From positions 930,001 through 994,000 of the forward strand of contig NZ_AP017558.1 of NCBI RefSeq assembly GCF_002355635.1: a stretch of 64,000 bases of DNA, in the 5' to 3' direction. Position 1 is the first letter of the stretch. Every line of letters starts with the position of its first letter. The position numbers and the translations under genes were made by a program. This DNA comes from Halopenitus persicus (GTDB taxonomy: Archaea; Halobacteriota; Halobacteria; Halobacteriales; Haloferacaceae). The notes under the pieces are model-generated. The model saw only the letters and a list, made by a program, of their open reading frames with translations, made no database searches and was not told the DNA's origin. This document shows positions 16,693-26,158 of this stretch, in pieces.

Positions 16693-17205
16693 ATGAGTGA
16701 CGGGGACGAAGACCGGGCGATCGCCCGCGAACGCGTCATCGAGTCGATGGAGCAGTCGGCGGAGGTCTACGGGCTCAGCCGCAGCGCCGGGCGCATCTAC
16801 GGCGTGTTGTACTTCGCCGCGGAACCGCTGTCGATCCCGGAGCTCGTCGAGGAGACGGGCTACGCGAAGTCGACGATCAGCAACGTGACGCGAACGCTCA
16901 CCCGGATCGGGCTCGTTCATCGCCGGTCCTCCGCGGGGGGCGGGCGACGGGTGCAGTACTCGGCCGAGCGGGAGATCTGGTTCATCCTGCAGGACGTGTT
17001 ACAGCAGTACGTCCAGCGCGAGGTCCAGACGACGTTGCGGACGGTCCAGCGGGCCGAATCCCAGCTCCCGGACGACGGGGGGATGGAGGCGGAGCGGATC
17101 GCCGCCCTTCGTGGGACGTACGAGGACCTCCAGGAGGTCATCACCCTCGCCGCCGACCTCACGGCCGCGGAACTGCGCGAGGCGCTCGAGGAGTACGATC
17201 AGTGA
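16693..17205 (+). CDS. GbsR/MarR-type transcriptional regulator
   Basis: A 170-residue protein. The winged helix (about residues 28-85) has the GbsR-like sequence GRIYGVLYFAAEPLSIPELV followed by YAKSTISNVTRTLTRIGLV, which holds the recognition helix. The helical C-terminal part (about 90-165) probably dimerises. In Bacillus, GbsR controls choline-to-betaine genes in response to choline. Here the gene lies between a betaine-type demethylation block and an MttB-family methyltransferase, so a link to methylammonium sensing is plausible but unproven. The start codon is preceded by other in-frame ATGs in an unlike region. Confidence 0.8.
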   Translation: MSDGDEDRAIARERVIESMEQSAEVYGLSRSAGRIYGVLYFAAEPLSIPELVEETGYAKSTISNVTRTLTRIGLVHRRSSAGGGRRVQYSAEREIWFILQDVLQQYVQREVQTTLRTVQRAESQLPDDGGMEAERIAALRGTYEDLQEVITLAADLTAAELREALEEYDQ

Positions 17206-17446
17206 CCGTCGGAGCACGGAGTTCCGTCCACCCGGGTGGGACCGCCGGCCGAACGATCACGACGCCCGTGACCACTGTCGTTCATCCCCGGATGCGGCGA
17301 CGTCGGGAGCCGACGAGCACTACTCCGCCGAACGGCGGGCCGTCATCGCGATCGTCGTAACCCGCCTCGACGACCGGATCGGGACGTTCCGGAGCGACTA
17401 GTGCAGTGAACCGCTTCCGCCCTCCGCCTGTAGACGGGACGACGAG

Positions 17447-17998
17447 TCACCAGTACACCGTATACACGCACGTGTCGTCCCCGTTTCGCCGGCAGGTCGA
17501 TCCGGTCTCCTCGATGAACACGAAGGCGTCCATCGGCGCGTACCGCTCGGCGACGCCGCGGACGAGCCCGCGGTCGAACGGACACGGATACGGGGTGTGG
17601 CAGGTGATCTCGCCGGCACGGTCGTCGGTCCGTTCGAACCGGTAGTGGCCGATCTCCCCGCCGCGGTGGTTGCGGCGGTACGCCTCGTCGATCGACCGGA
17701 GGCCGGCGGGCACCGTCTCGAAGTCGTTCGGCCAGTCGGCGACGTCCGGGAGCTGTTCGCCGAGCCGGTCGAGCACGTGCGGCTGGAGCTCGTCGGCGAT
17801 CGTCTCGAAGGCGTTCAACCACGCCTGCTGGGGATACCACTCGTCGGGGTCGGGATCGGTGATCCCCTCCTCGGCGAGCGCCGCCAGCGCCCGCTCCCGA
17901 TACTCCTCGGAGAACCGTCCCATCGCCTCCTCGACGATCGTGACCACCGTTTGACCGTTGATCTCGACGTTCCGGTCAAACGCTTCACACGTCACCAT
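17447..17998 (-). CDS. Haloarchaeal protein with V4R-like C-terminal region (tentative)
   Basis: A 183-residue soluble protein. The N-terminal 110 residues are predicted helical and acidic. The C-terminal part (about 115-183) has GHYRFERTDDRAGEITCHTPYPCPFDRGLVRGV and ends in a G/D-x-CVYTVYW strand, with four Cys residues in the last 60 positions. This arrangement resembles the small-molecule-binding V4R/HNOB-like domains, whose last strand often carries a Cys next to an aromatic pair. The resemblance is weak and I would not name a ligand. The ATG at 17998 is chosen; an in-frame ATG at 18022 is possible. It is a single gene on the minus strand. Confidence 0.5.
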   Translation of the reverse strand: MVTCEAFDRNVEINGQTVVTIVEEAMGRFSEEYRERALAALAEEGITDPDPDEWYPQQAWLNAFETIADELQPHVLDRLGEQLPDVADWPNDFETVPAGLRSIDEAYRRNHRGGEIGHYRFERTDDRAGEITCHTPYPCPFDRGLVRGVAERYAPMDAFVFIEETGSTCRRNGDDTCVYTVYW

Positions 17999-18096
17999 TA
18001 CGCCAACGATCGCGGGGCACACGAAAGTACCTTCGGTGTCGCGATCTCGGCGGGTTCAGGGCGCTACAGGTCGACGCTATCGGTCCGCGTCGACGA

Positions 18097-18477
18097 TCAG
18101 CTCGCGTCGGCGACGACCTCGATCTCGAGGGCCGCGCCCTTCGGAACGTTGCCGACCTCGACCGCGCTTCGGGCCGGGGGCTCGTCATCGAAGCGGGCGC
18201 CGTAGGTCTCGTTCATCTCCTCGAAGTCGTCGATGTCGTCGAGGTAGATCGTCGTCTTGAGCACGTCCTCGAGGCCGAGCCCTTCCGACTCGAGGATCGC
18301 CTCGACGTTGGCGAGACAGCGCTCGGTCTGGACCGAGACCGGCTCGTCGTCCAACAGCTCGCCCTCCGGCGTCAGGGGGAGCTGGCCGGCGGTGAACAGG
18401 AGATCGCCGTTCGTCGTCGCCTGGCTGTACGCGCCGACCGCGGCGGGAGCGTCGTCGGTGCTGACGAGTCGCTTCAT
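18097..18477 (-). CDS. RidA family enamine/imine deaminase
   Basis: A 126-residue protein of normal RidA size. The signature features are present: AVGAYSQATTNGDLLFTAGQ at about 12-31, and the catalytic-type PARSAVEVGNVPKG (about 101-114) in which the Arg that binds the substrate carboxylate is conserved, followed by ALEIEVVA. RidA enzymes hydrolyse reactive enamines and imines released by PLP enzymes and amine oxidases. This fits a neighbourhood rich in amine metabolism. The start is the ATG at 18477. It is divergent from the MttB-like gene. Confidence 0.9.
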   Translation of the reverse strand: MKRLVSTDDAPAAVGAYSQATTNGDLLFTAGQLPLTPEGELLDDEPVSVQTERCLANVEAILESEGLGLEDVLKTTIYLDDIDDFEEMNETYGARFDDEPPARSAVEVGNVPKGAALEIEVVADAS

Positions 18478-18692
18478 ACGCTCCCGGATCGAACCTCCCG
18501 GTGCAAATACGTACCGTTCGATCGTCACGAGCACGCCCGCGCTCGGCACCCATCCACAACATATAAAAATACAATCACCTCGTTGAACGGGATTTTCCAA
18601 CGTCCGAGTCAGCCGATTATGGGCCGATATCGGGGGAAAGAATCGGGGTTTGAAGGGGATTTCAGTTTGAACGAGATCGATCTCGCAAATCC

Positions 18693-18698
18693 TTATAA
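18693..18698 (+). promoter_or_regulatory. TATA box of the MttB-like gene
   Basis: A TTATAA hexamer is centred 27-28 nt before the GTG at 18723, the canonical leaderless distance. It decides between three possible starts (GTG 18714, TTG 18717, GTG 18723). Confidence 0.65.
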
Positions 18699-18722
18699 GC
18701 CGCTGTTGAAAACGTGTTGACA

Positions 18723-20210
18723 GTGACGGATTTCCACACGGGGCCGTCCTCGGGAATGTCGATCGACCCGTTCGGCGAGGCGGGTATCGAGGCGGTTCAC
18801 GAGGCGTCGATCCGCGTCCTCGAGGAGCTCGGCGTCCAGCTGGACCACGAGCGAGCCCGCGCGGTGCTGCGGAATCACGGCGCCACGGTCGATGCGGACG
18901 ACGTCGTTCGGATCCCGGGGGACCTCGTGGCCGAGGCGGTCGATCGAGCGCCGGCCTCGTTCACCCTGCACGCTCGGAACCCGGACCACGACGTCGTCGT
19001 CGGGGAGAAGGGACCGCCGGTTCGGGCGCCGGGCTACGGCCCCGCGACGATCCACACGGCGGCCGAGGGGCGACGTGATGCCCGGCTCGCCGACTACGAA
19101 CGACTCACGCGGCTCGCACAAGCGACCGACGTCATCACCTGTGCGGGGTATCACCTCTGTCAACCCGCCGACGTCGACCGCAGCGATCGCCATCTGGCGA
19201 TGCTCGAACGGTCGCTGACGCTGTCGGATAAACCGGTTCTCGGACCGACCTACGGCGCCGAGCGCGCCCGCGAAGGACTCGAACTCGTGGGGATCGCGAC
19301 CGACGATCCCGACCTATCGCGGCCGGTGGTCGCCGGGCTGATCAACACGGTGCCGCCGCGGCGGATCGGGACGGAGATGCTCGCGGGGCTGTTGGCCTAC
19401 GCGGACCGCCGCCAGCCGCTCGTGATCTCCTCGTTCACGATGGCGGGGGCCTCCGGCCCGCCGACGCTGGCGGCCGCGATGGCGCAGGCGAACGCGGAGA
19501 ACCTCGCGGCGATCACGCTGGCGCAGCTGGTGGCGCCCGGAACGCCGGTCGTCTACGGCGTCCCGTCGGCGGTCGTCGACGACCGGTACGGGTCGCTGTC
19601 GATCGGCGGCCCCGAGTCGGCGCTGTTCGCCGCCTTCGCCGGTCGGATGGCCGCCCACTACGGGCTGCCCTCCCGCGGCGGCGGGAGCCTGTCGGACGCC
19701 AAGCGGGTCGACCACCAGAGCGGCTTCGAGTCGACGCTCGTGGGGACCGCCACCGCGCTCGGCGGGGTCGACTTCGTCCTCAACGCGGCGGGGGTCCTCG
19801 AGTCCTACTCGGCCGTCTCCCCGGAGAAGTTCGTCCTCGATTGCGAGACGCTCCGGGCGGTCGACCGGCTCCGGGAGGGCATCCGAGTCGACGCGGAAAC
19901 GCTCTCGCTCGACCGACTCGCCGCGGTCGAGCCGGGCGGGCACTTCCTCGAGGACGTCGAGTCCGAGTCGACGACCGATCCGCCGTTTCACCGGTCGGCG
20001 GTCGTCGACAAGCGGTCCCACGAGGCGTGGGCCGACGACGGTGCTCGATCCGCGTTCGAGTCAGCGACCGACCGGGTCCGGGAGCTGGAGGAATCCTACG
20101 ATCGCCCCCCGATGGACGAGGAGATTGCACGCGACATCGCGGCGTACGTTGACGAACGGACGGACCTGGTATCGATCGCGGCGCCCGATGACGAGGGGCC
20201 GGGACGGTGA
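18723..20210 (+). CDS. MttB-superfamily (non-pyrrolysine) methyltransferase
   Basis: A 495-residue protein resembling trimethylamine:corrinoid methyltransferase MttB along its length: the LEELGVQLDHERARAVL start, APGYGPATIH (about 95-104), VVAGLINTVPPRRIG, the Ala/Gly-rich SSFTMAGASGPPTLAAA region and a final helical end. Pyrrolysine-dependent MttB reads through an in-frame amber codon, and none is present here, so this belongs to the large non-Pyl branch. That branch includes glycine betaine, carnitine and other quaternary-amine methyltransferases that act with a corrinoid protein. No corrinoid partner or reactivase lies in the window. Given the betaine-type transporter and demethylase 8-15 kb away, quaternary amine demethylation is the best guess. 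The start was set by the TATA spacing. Confidence 0.85.
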   Translation: MTDFHTGPSSGMSIDPFGEAGIEAVHEASIRVLEELGVQLDHERARAVLRNHGATVDADDVVRIPGDLVAEAVDRAPASFTLHARNPDHDVVVGEKGPPVRAPGYGPATIHTAAEGRRDARLADYERLTRLAQATDVITCAGYHLCQPADVDRSDRHLAMLERSLTLSDKPVLGPTYGAERAREGLELVGIATDDPDLSRPVVAGLINTVPPRRIGTEMLAGLLAYADRRQPLVISSFTMAGASGPPTLAAAMAQANAENLAAITLAQLVAPGTPVVYGVPSAVVDDRYGSLSIGGPESALFAAFAGRMAAHYGLPSRGGGSLSDAKRVDHQSGFESTLVGTATALGGVDFVLNAAGVLESYSAVSPEKFVLDCETLRAVDRLREGIRVDAETLSLDRLAAVEPGGHFLEDVESESTTDPPFHRSAVVDKRSHEAWADDGARSAFESATDRVRELEESYDRPPMDEEIARDIAAYVDERTDLVSIAAPDDEGPGR

Positions 20211-20385
20211 AGCCGTCCACGTCCACCGATCGGTGGTCGACGATCAGTGGGTGCCGATCAACGGTCGGAGACCGAACAGTGGGTGACGATCAACGGTTGG
20301 AAACCAGCGATTGACGACGGATTGAGGGGGTCACAGCCGACCAACATTCGATCGAGTTAATGGAGTCGTCTGCGATGGGGACCCG

Positions 20386-20556
20386 TTAGCTGACCTCCTC
20401 GGTTTCGAGCCACTCCTTGAACTCCCAGAAGCAATCCGAGCAAAGACGACCCTCCAGCGTGTCTACCGAATCCGACGCATGGTCAATGTGGTAGCGTTGG
20501 TGGCGGGCCTGCGATGGGTCAAGTCCAGTGCCACACTTGTCACAGTGTTCAGCCAT
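20386..20556 (-). CDS. Small zinc-finger protein
   Basis: A 56-residue protein with two CxxC pairs, CDKC near residue 5 and CSDC near residue 40, which would bind one zinc ion in a ribbon. The C-terminus is acidic and helical (FWEFKEWLETEE). Small two-knuckle zinc-finger proteins are abundant in haloarchaea and some affect stress, biofilm or motility phenotypes, but none can be assigned here. An upstream in-frame ATG (20601) would add 15 unlike residues. Confidence 0.65.
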   Translation of the reverse strand: MAEHCDKCGTGLDPSQARHQRYHIDHASDSVDTLEGRLCSDCFWEFKEWLETEEVS

Positions 20557-20706
20557 ACCACGGGGTTGTCGATGGCGAGTGAAACATCTGGGGGTCGCCA
20601 CAGAAGAGTCCCTCAGGAGGGAAGCTCCCTGCTACAGATGCGCGCTGCATCTTGCACCGCGCTCGGAACATCACAACGTCGCAGCGTTCGGTCCTCGATG
20701 CGTGCA

Positions 20707-20714
20707 TTTATATA
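20707..20714 (+). promoter_or_regulatory. TATA box of the regulator gene at 20738
   Basis: TTTATATA is centred 27-28 nt before the ATG at 20738. The upstream part of the long ORF (from 20528) runs through this promoter, which excludes the longer start. Confidence 0.7.
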
Positions 20715-20737
20715 TGACTATCGCTAACCTCACGTCA

Positions 20738-21517
20738 ATGGACTCCGCGGTGTTGCTCGATCTCCTCGGTAACGAGAACCGCCGACGCATCCTTCGGCTG
20801 CTCTCCCGGAAGTCCTGTTACGTGACGGAGATCTCCGAGTACCTCGGGGTCAGCCCGAAGGCCGTCATCGACCACCTCCGGAAGCTGGAGGAAGCCGGCC
20901 TGATCGAGTCGACCACGGACGAGAAACGACGCAAGTACTTTCGCATCTCCCGGAGCCTCCGGCTCGAGGTGAACGTCTCGCCGTACGGTTTCGGGGTCAA
21001 GAGCGCGTATCCGGCCAATCCCGGGCTGGACATGTCGGGACGGTGTCCCCACCTCTCCATCGAGATCGACCGGCCGGACGCGGTGGATCTCGACGGCACC
21101 GAAAACGCAAACGGCCACACCGACGGCACCGAGGCCGGCCGCCGGGACGATCCGGCCGACCCCGGGAACCGCGAGGATCCGACCGACCCCGGGAACCGCG
21201 AGGATCCGGCCGACCTGGCCGACCTGGCGATGGAGTACGACCGGCTGCGGGAGCTCGATCGGGAGCTGTCGCTGGCCCAGCGATGGGTCCACGGCCGCAT
21301 CGAGGCGGTCCTCTCGCGGATCGACGACCGGTTCGGCCTCGAGGCGGACAGCCGCTTCTACGCCGAGGTCATCGCGGCGGTCGTCGAGACGGACGGGACG
21401 CCGGAGACGGTCGCCGCGGCTGTCGGCTCCTCGCCCGACGTGGTCGAGGACGCGCTCGCCCGGCTCCGGGGGGCGGGACTGCTCGCACGCGAGGGCGACC
21501 GGTTCATCGTGCGGTGA
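20738..21517 (+). CDS. ArsR-type regulator with a second C-terminal winged helix
   Basis: A 259-residue regulator. Residues 1-75 form a clear winged helix (LLGNENRRRILRLLSRKSCYVTEISEYLGV, then a recognition helix in SPKAVIDHLRKLEEAGLI). Next come a conserved strand region (LEVNVSPYGFGVKSAYPA), an acidic linker containing a 27-bp tandem repeat (DPxNRE-type units, about 137-158) and a helix. The C-terminal 60 residues look like a second, degenerate helix-turn-helix (SSPDVVEDALARLRGAGLL). It is a haloarchaeal conserved type with unknown target. The leaderless start is supported by the TATA box. The stop codon lies inside an 18-bp direct duplication. Confidence 0.82.
   Translation: MDSAVLLDLLGNENRRRILRLLSRKSCYVTEISEYLGVSPKAVIDHLRKLEEAGLIESTTDEKRRKYFRISRSLRLEVNVSPYGFGVKSAYPANPGLDMSGRCPHLSIEIDRPDAVDLDGTENANGHTDGTEAGRRDDPADPGNREDPTDPGNREDPADLADLAMEYDRLRELDRELSLAQRWVHGRIEAVLSRIDDRFGLEADSRFYAEVIAAVVETDGTPETVAAAVGSSPDVVEDALARLRGAGLLAREGDRFIVR
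21149..21202 (+). repeat. 27-bp in-frame repeat in the regulator linker
   Basis: Two 27-bp units (21149-21175 and 21176-21202), differing at one base, plus a partial third encode a DP-A/T-DPGNRE repeat in the acidic linker between the two winged helices. The frame is preserved. Confidence 0.9.
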
Positions 21518-21535
21518 CGGTTCATCGTGCGGCGA
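21500..21535 (+). repeat. 18-bp duplication spanning a stop codon
   Basis: Two 18-bp units (21500-21517 and 21518-21535) differ at one base. The first ends exactly with the TGA of the regulator gene; in the second the TGA position reads CGA. It looks like a duplication of the gene's 3' end. Confidence 0.85.
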
Positions 21536-21579
21536 CCCGCCAACTCCCCGCTCGGGAGCGCCGAGGCGCCGCGGCCGGC

Positions 21580-22068
21580 TCAGCCGCCCACCTCGCGGGT
21601 CAGGCCGTCGCGCAGGTCGCGGCCGAAATAATAGCCGACGACCGCAAGGACCAGTCCGAGGACCGCGCCGAAGCCGGCCACGCCGACCCCGTACTCCCCG
21701 AGGAACCGCACGCCGACCGGCAGGAAGCCGACGGTTACCAGCCCGAGCAGGGACGTCACCGCGCCCACGACGACGCCGGCCAGGGCCGTCTCGGCGTACC
21801 GCCGGTCGGCGAGGAGCGCGCCGATCAGGAACGCCGCGCCCGCGACCCCGACCGCCCGACCCAGCGTCCCGCCGACGATCGGGACCAGCCCGCCGAGGAA
21901 CCCGCCGACGGCGAGCGCGACCGCGGCGACCGCGAAGGCCCGCACCCCGAACAGCCGGCCGTTCATCCCGACCCGGGACCGGTCGGCGGGGGGTCCCGAC
22001 GAGTCGGTCCCGCCGACCGACGATCCGGACCCCTCGGCCGGCGGGTCGACGTCGATGGAGGTGTCCAT
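21580..22068 (-). CDS. Multi-pass membrane protein
   Basis: A 162-residue protein. A polar N-terminus (about 1-37) precedes four transmembrane segments (about 42-63, 68-86, 95-118 and 126-148) and a short basic/acidic end containing YYFGRDLRDGL. It resembles haloarchaeal proteins annotated only as hypothetical membrane proteins with DUF-type folds. The start is the ATG at 22068; the frame is open upstream, but the region is a repeat-rich intergenic spacer. It is divergent from thiE. Confidence 0.65.
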   Translation of the reverse strand: MDTSIDVDPPAEGSGSSVGGTDSSGPPADRSRVGMNGRLFGVRAFAVAAVALAVGGFLGGLVPIVGGTLGRAVGVAGAAFLIGALLADRRYAETALAGVVVGAVTSLLGLVTVGFLPVGVRFLGEYGVGVAGFGAVLGLVLAVVGYYFGRDLRDGLTREVGG

Positions 22069-22093
22069 ACGTCCGATTCGGCCGGTATCGACT

Positions 22094-22160
22094 TGGGTCT
22101 TGTGCCGGGGCGCCGCGTGGATCTCGTGCCGGGGGGCCGCGTGGGTCTCGTGCCGGACCG
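22094..22160. repeat. 24-bp imperfect tandem repeat
   Basis: Two close 24-bp units (22094-22117 and 22118-22141) and a diverging third lie in the gap between the divergent membrane-protein and thiE genes. Confidence 0.7.
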
Positions 22161-22239
22161 TCGTTCGGCGTCCGTGCCGGAACGCCGCCCGAGTCACGTG
22201 CCGAAACGCCGAAGGGCATCGACCGCGTACCGCGATCCG

Positions 22240-22920
22240 ATGTCGTCGGGAACGCCCGGATCGAACGAGACGGTCGAACCGAAGCCCCCCACGGAGTGGC
22301 GCACGTACCTGGTGACGCAGCGGAGCCGGTCGGCGGGCCGCGAGTCGGCGGCGATCGCCGACGCGGCCATCGAGTCGGGAGTCGACGCGGTCCAGCTCCG
22401 GGAGAAGGGCGTCGACGCCCGCGAGCGCTACCGGCTGGGTCGGCGGCTCCGGGACCGGACCGCGGGGACCGACGTCGCGTTCATCGTCAACGACCGGATC
22501 GACCTCGCCGCCGCCGTCGACGCCGACGGGGTCCACCTCGGTCAATCGGACCTCCCCGTCAGCGTCGCCAGGGAGCAGCTCGACCCGGAATCGATCGTCG
22601 GCTGCTCGGCGTCGACGGTGGCGGAGGCGACCGCGGCCGTCGAGGCGGGGGCGGACTACCTCGGCGTGGGCGCGGTCTACGGGAGCGATTCGAAGGAGGT
22701 CGCCGACCGGAAGGACGGGATCGGCCCCGAGCGCGTCCGCGAGATCGCCGCGGCGGTCCCGATCCCGGTCGTCGGAATCGGCGGGATCGACGCCGACAAC
22801 GCTGCCCCGGTGGTCGAGGCCGGCGCGGCCGGAGTCGCCGTCATCTCGGGGATCACCGCCGCGGCGGATCCCGGTGCGGCGACGCGGGCCCTCCGCGAGG
22901 CGGTCACGGACGCTCGTTGA
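22240..22920 (+). CDS. thiE: Thiamine-phosphate synthase
   Basis: A 226-residue TIM-barrel enzyme that joins the hydroxymethylpyrimidine pyrophosphate and thiazole phosphate halves of thiamine. Motifs in order: VQLREKGVDA (about 50-59), FIVNDRIDLAAAVDADGVHLGQSD (about 85-108), GCSASTVAEA (about 125-134), YLGVGAVYGSDSK (about 145-157) and VVGIGGIDADN (about 178-188). All are typical of ThiE. The start is the ATG at 22240; the in-frame open region upstream is shadow sequence. A TPP-dependent enzyme gene lies nearby at 24348, but the two are not obviously co-transcribed. Confidence 0.93.
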   Translation: MSSGTPGSNETVEPKPPTEWRTYLVTQRSRSAGRESAAIADAAIESGVDAVQLREKGVDARERYRLGRRLRDRTAGTDVAFIVNDRIDLAAAVDADGVHLGQSDLPVSVAREQLDPESIVGCSASTVAEATAAVEAGADYLGVGAVYGSDSKEVADRKDGIGPERVREIAAAVPIPVVGIGGIDADNAAPVVEAGAAGVAVISGITAAADPGAATRALREAVTDAR

Positions 22921-22964
22921 GGTCCGCAAGGACGCTTCCGACGGCGATGCAGCTCGCCGGCGGC

Positions 22965-24206
<1,242 letters not shown>

Positions 24207-24347
24207 ACTCCCACACCCCACGGCCTGGGGATTAGTTCTGTCGATGCGTCGATCATCGAACGTCGAGCCACCCACCGGGCACGGACTCGAATCCAGTGCA
24301 AGCGATAGCTAATTAACGGCGGGGCCATCTCGTATAGCCACCCCCGT

Positions 24348-26048
24348 ATGACCCGATCAGGAGCGGAGTATTTCGTCGAGGCGATGGAATCGTACGGCGC
24401 CGAATACCTCTTCGGGAACCCCGGAACGACCGAGGTCCCGATCATGGAGGCGATCGATGGCACCGACATCGAATACGTCCTGGGGCTCCAGGAGGACGTC
24501 GCCGTCGGGATGGCCTCCGGGTACGCCTGCAGCCGTCGTGACCGCGTCGGCTCGGCGATCGGCGACGCCGTCCGCTCCGGCGAGAGCCTTCCCGTCGGCG
24601 TCGTCAACCTCCACGTGGCGCCCGGAATGGCCCACGGGCTCGGCAACCTCTACGCCGCGAGCGTCTCGAACGCACCGCTCGTGGTCACCGCCGGCTGTCA
24701 CCGGACCGACGTCCAGCACCAGGAGCCGATCCTCCACGGGGACCTCGTGGAGATGACCGACCAGTTCACGAAGTGGAGCGCCGAGGTGAAGCGGGTCGTG
24801 GCGCTGCCGGAGATGCTCCGGCGTGCGTTCAAGATTGCGCTCACGCCGCCGACTGGACCAGTGTTCCTCTCGCTTCCCCTCGACGTCCTGCTGGACGAGA
24901 CCGACGCGCCGGTTGCCCCCCTGACGCCCCCGCCGTCGCTCGGGACGGCCGAACCCGACGATCTCGAGCGCGCAGCCGCGGCGATCGCCGACGCCGAGGG
25001 GTCGCCGACGATGGTGGTCGGCGACCAGATCGCCTGGGCGGGGGCCGATGCCGTCGCGGAGGCCACCCGGCTCGCCGAGGCGGCCGGCGCCACGGTCTAC
25101 GGCGAGGTGCTGCAGTCCAACGTCGCCTTCCCGATGGAGCACGACCAGTGGGTGGCCGTTTCGGGAGCGACCGCGGACGGGGTCCGGGACATCAACGACG
25201 CCGACGTTCTCGTCCGGATCGGCTGCTCGACGAACACGCCGACGCTCGGGTTCACGGAGCCGGTCGTCGGTCCGGGGACGACGGTCGTGGACGTCGGCGT
25301 CGACGCCTGGGAGCTCGGAAAGAACGACCCCGCGGACGTGAGCCTTATCGGCGAGATCGGAGCGACGCTCGGCGCGCTCGCGGACGCCGTCGACTCCCGT
25401 GTCGCCGACGCCGAGCGCGAGCGTCGACTCGAGGCCGTCCGGGAAAGAAAGCGCGACCGATCCGCCGAGTCGACCTCGACGGGACCGGAGGCGGACGGCC
25501 GGCTCTCGAAGACGGGACTCATCGACGGGATCCGGTCGGTCGCACCCGACGCCCGGCTCGTCGACGAGAGCGTCACCACCCGGCGGGCCGTCTTCTCCGA
25601 GTTCGGGCTCGGCCCGGACCAGCTCCACGGGAACAAGTCCGGCGGCCTCGGGTACGGGCTCCCGGCGTCGGTCGGCGCGGCGATCGCCGAAAACGACCGC
25701 GAGGATCCACGCCCGGTGATCGGCGTCATCGGCGACGGCTCCTACCTCTATTACCCCAACACGATCTACTCGGCGGTCAGACACGACGTCGACCTCACCG
25801 TGGTCGTCGCCAACAACGCGAACTACCGGATCCTCAAGGACAACACGATGCGCGTCCTCGGTGGAGCAGAGGAGGACTACGGCTTCACGGCGATGGATTT
25901 CGATCCCCACATCGACTTCGCTGCCAACGCCGAGAGCCACGGCGCGACCGGCGTCGACGTCGTCGGCCGCGAGGCCCTCGAGGAGGAACTCGCCGCGGCG
26001 ATCGACGAGCGCGGACCGACGGTGCTCAACGTCCCGATCCGGGACTGA
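24348..26048 (+). CDS. TPP-dependent decarboxylase/synthase, benzoylformate decarboxylase-like
   Basis: A 566-residue enzyme with the three-domain pyruvate-oxidase/acetolactate-synthase architecture. The catalytic Glu lies in VLGLQEDVAVGMASGYA (about 44-60). The TPP/Mg site is GDGSYLYYPN with the paired VVVANNANY about 28 residues later (about 463-495). Relatives include benzoylformate decarboxylase, glyoxylate carboligase, oxalyl-CoA decarboxylase and many uncharacterised haloarchaeal paralogues. The substrate is unknown. It lies next to a carbamoylase-family gene and an ABC importer, so it may act on the keto acid or semialdehyde formed from the imported compound. The start is the ATG at 24348, the first after an AT-rich element at about 24311-24319. 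Confidence 0.85.
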   Translation: MTRSGAEYFVEAMESYGAEYLFGNPGTTEVPIMEAIDGTDIEYVLGLQEDVAVGMASGYACSRRDRVGSAIGDAVRSGESLPVGVVNLHVAPGMAHGLGNLYAASVSNAPLVVTAGCHRTDVQHQEPILHGDLVEMTDQFTKWSAEVKRVVALPEMLRRAFKIALTPPTGPVFLSLPLDVLLDETDAPVAPLTPPPSLGTAEPDDLERAAAAIADAEGSPTMVVGDQIAWAGADAVAEATRLAEAAGATVYGEVLQSNVAFPMEHDQWVAVSGATADGVRDINDADVLVRIGCSTNTPTLGFTEPVVGPGTTVVDVGVDAWELGKNDPADVSLIGEIGATLGALADAVDSRVADAERERRLEAVRERKRDRSAESTSTGPEADGRLSKTGLIDGIRSVAPDARLVDESVTTRRAVFSEFGLGPDQLHGNKSGGLGYGLPASVGAAIAENDREDPRPVIGVIGDGSYLYYPNTIYSAVRHDVDLTVVVANNANYRILKDNTMRVLGGAEEDYGFTAMDFDPHIDFAANAESHGATGVDVVGREALEEELAAAIDERGPTVLNVPIRD

Positions 26049-26088
26049 CGATCGGCGAGCCGTCGACTCGGGGATGGGGAACACCGAC

Positions 26089-26140
26089 CGAAGCCGAAAC
26101 GGTCGAACCGCGAAACGAAGCCGAAACGGTCGAACCGCGA
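26089..26140. repeat. 27-bp direct repeat, 2 copies
   Basis: Two 27-bp units (26089-26115 and 26116-26140, the latter slightly short) lie between the convergent TPP-enzyme and ABC permease genes. Confidence 0.75.
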
Positions 26141-26158
26141 CGGACGGGTCCGCGGCGG

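Noticed and set aside
18723-20210. Pyrrolysine-containing MttB
   Set aside because: No in-frame TAG interrupts the gene and no pyl genes are seen.
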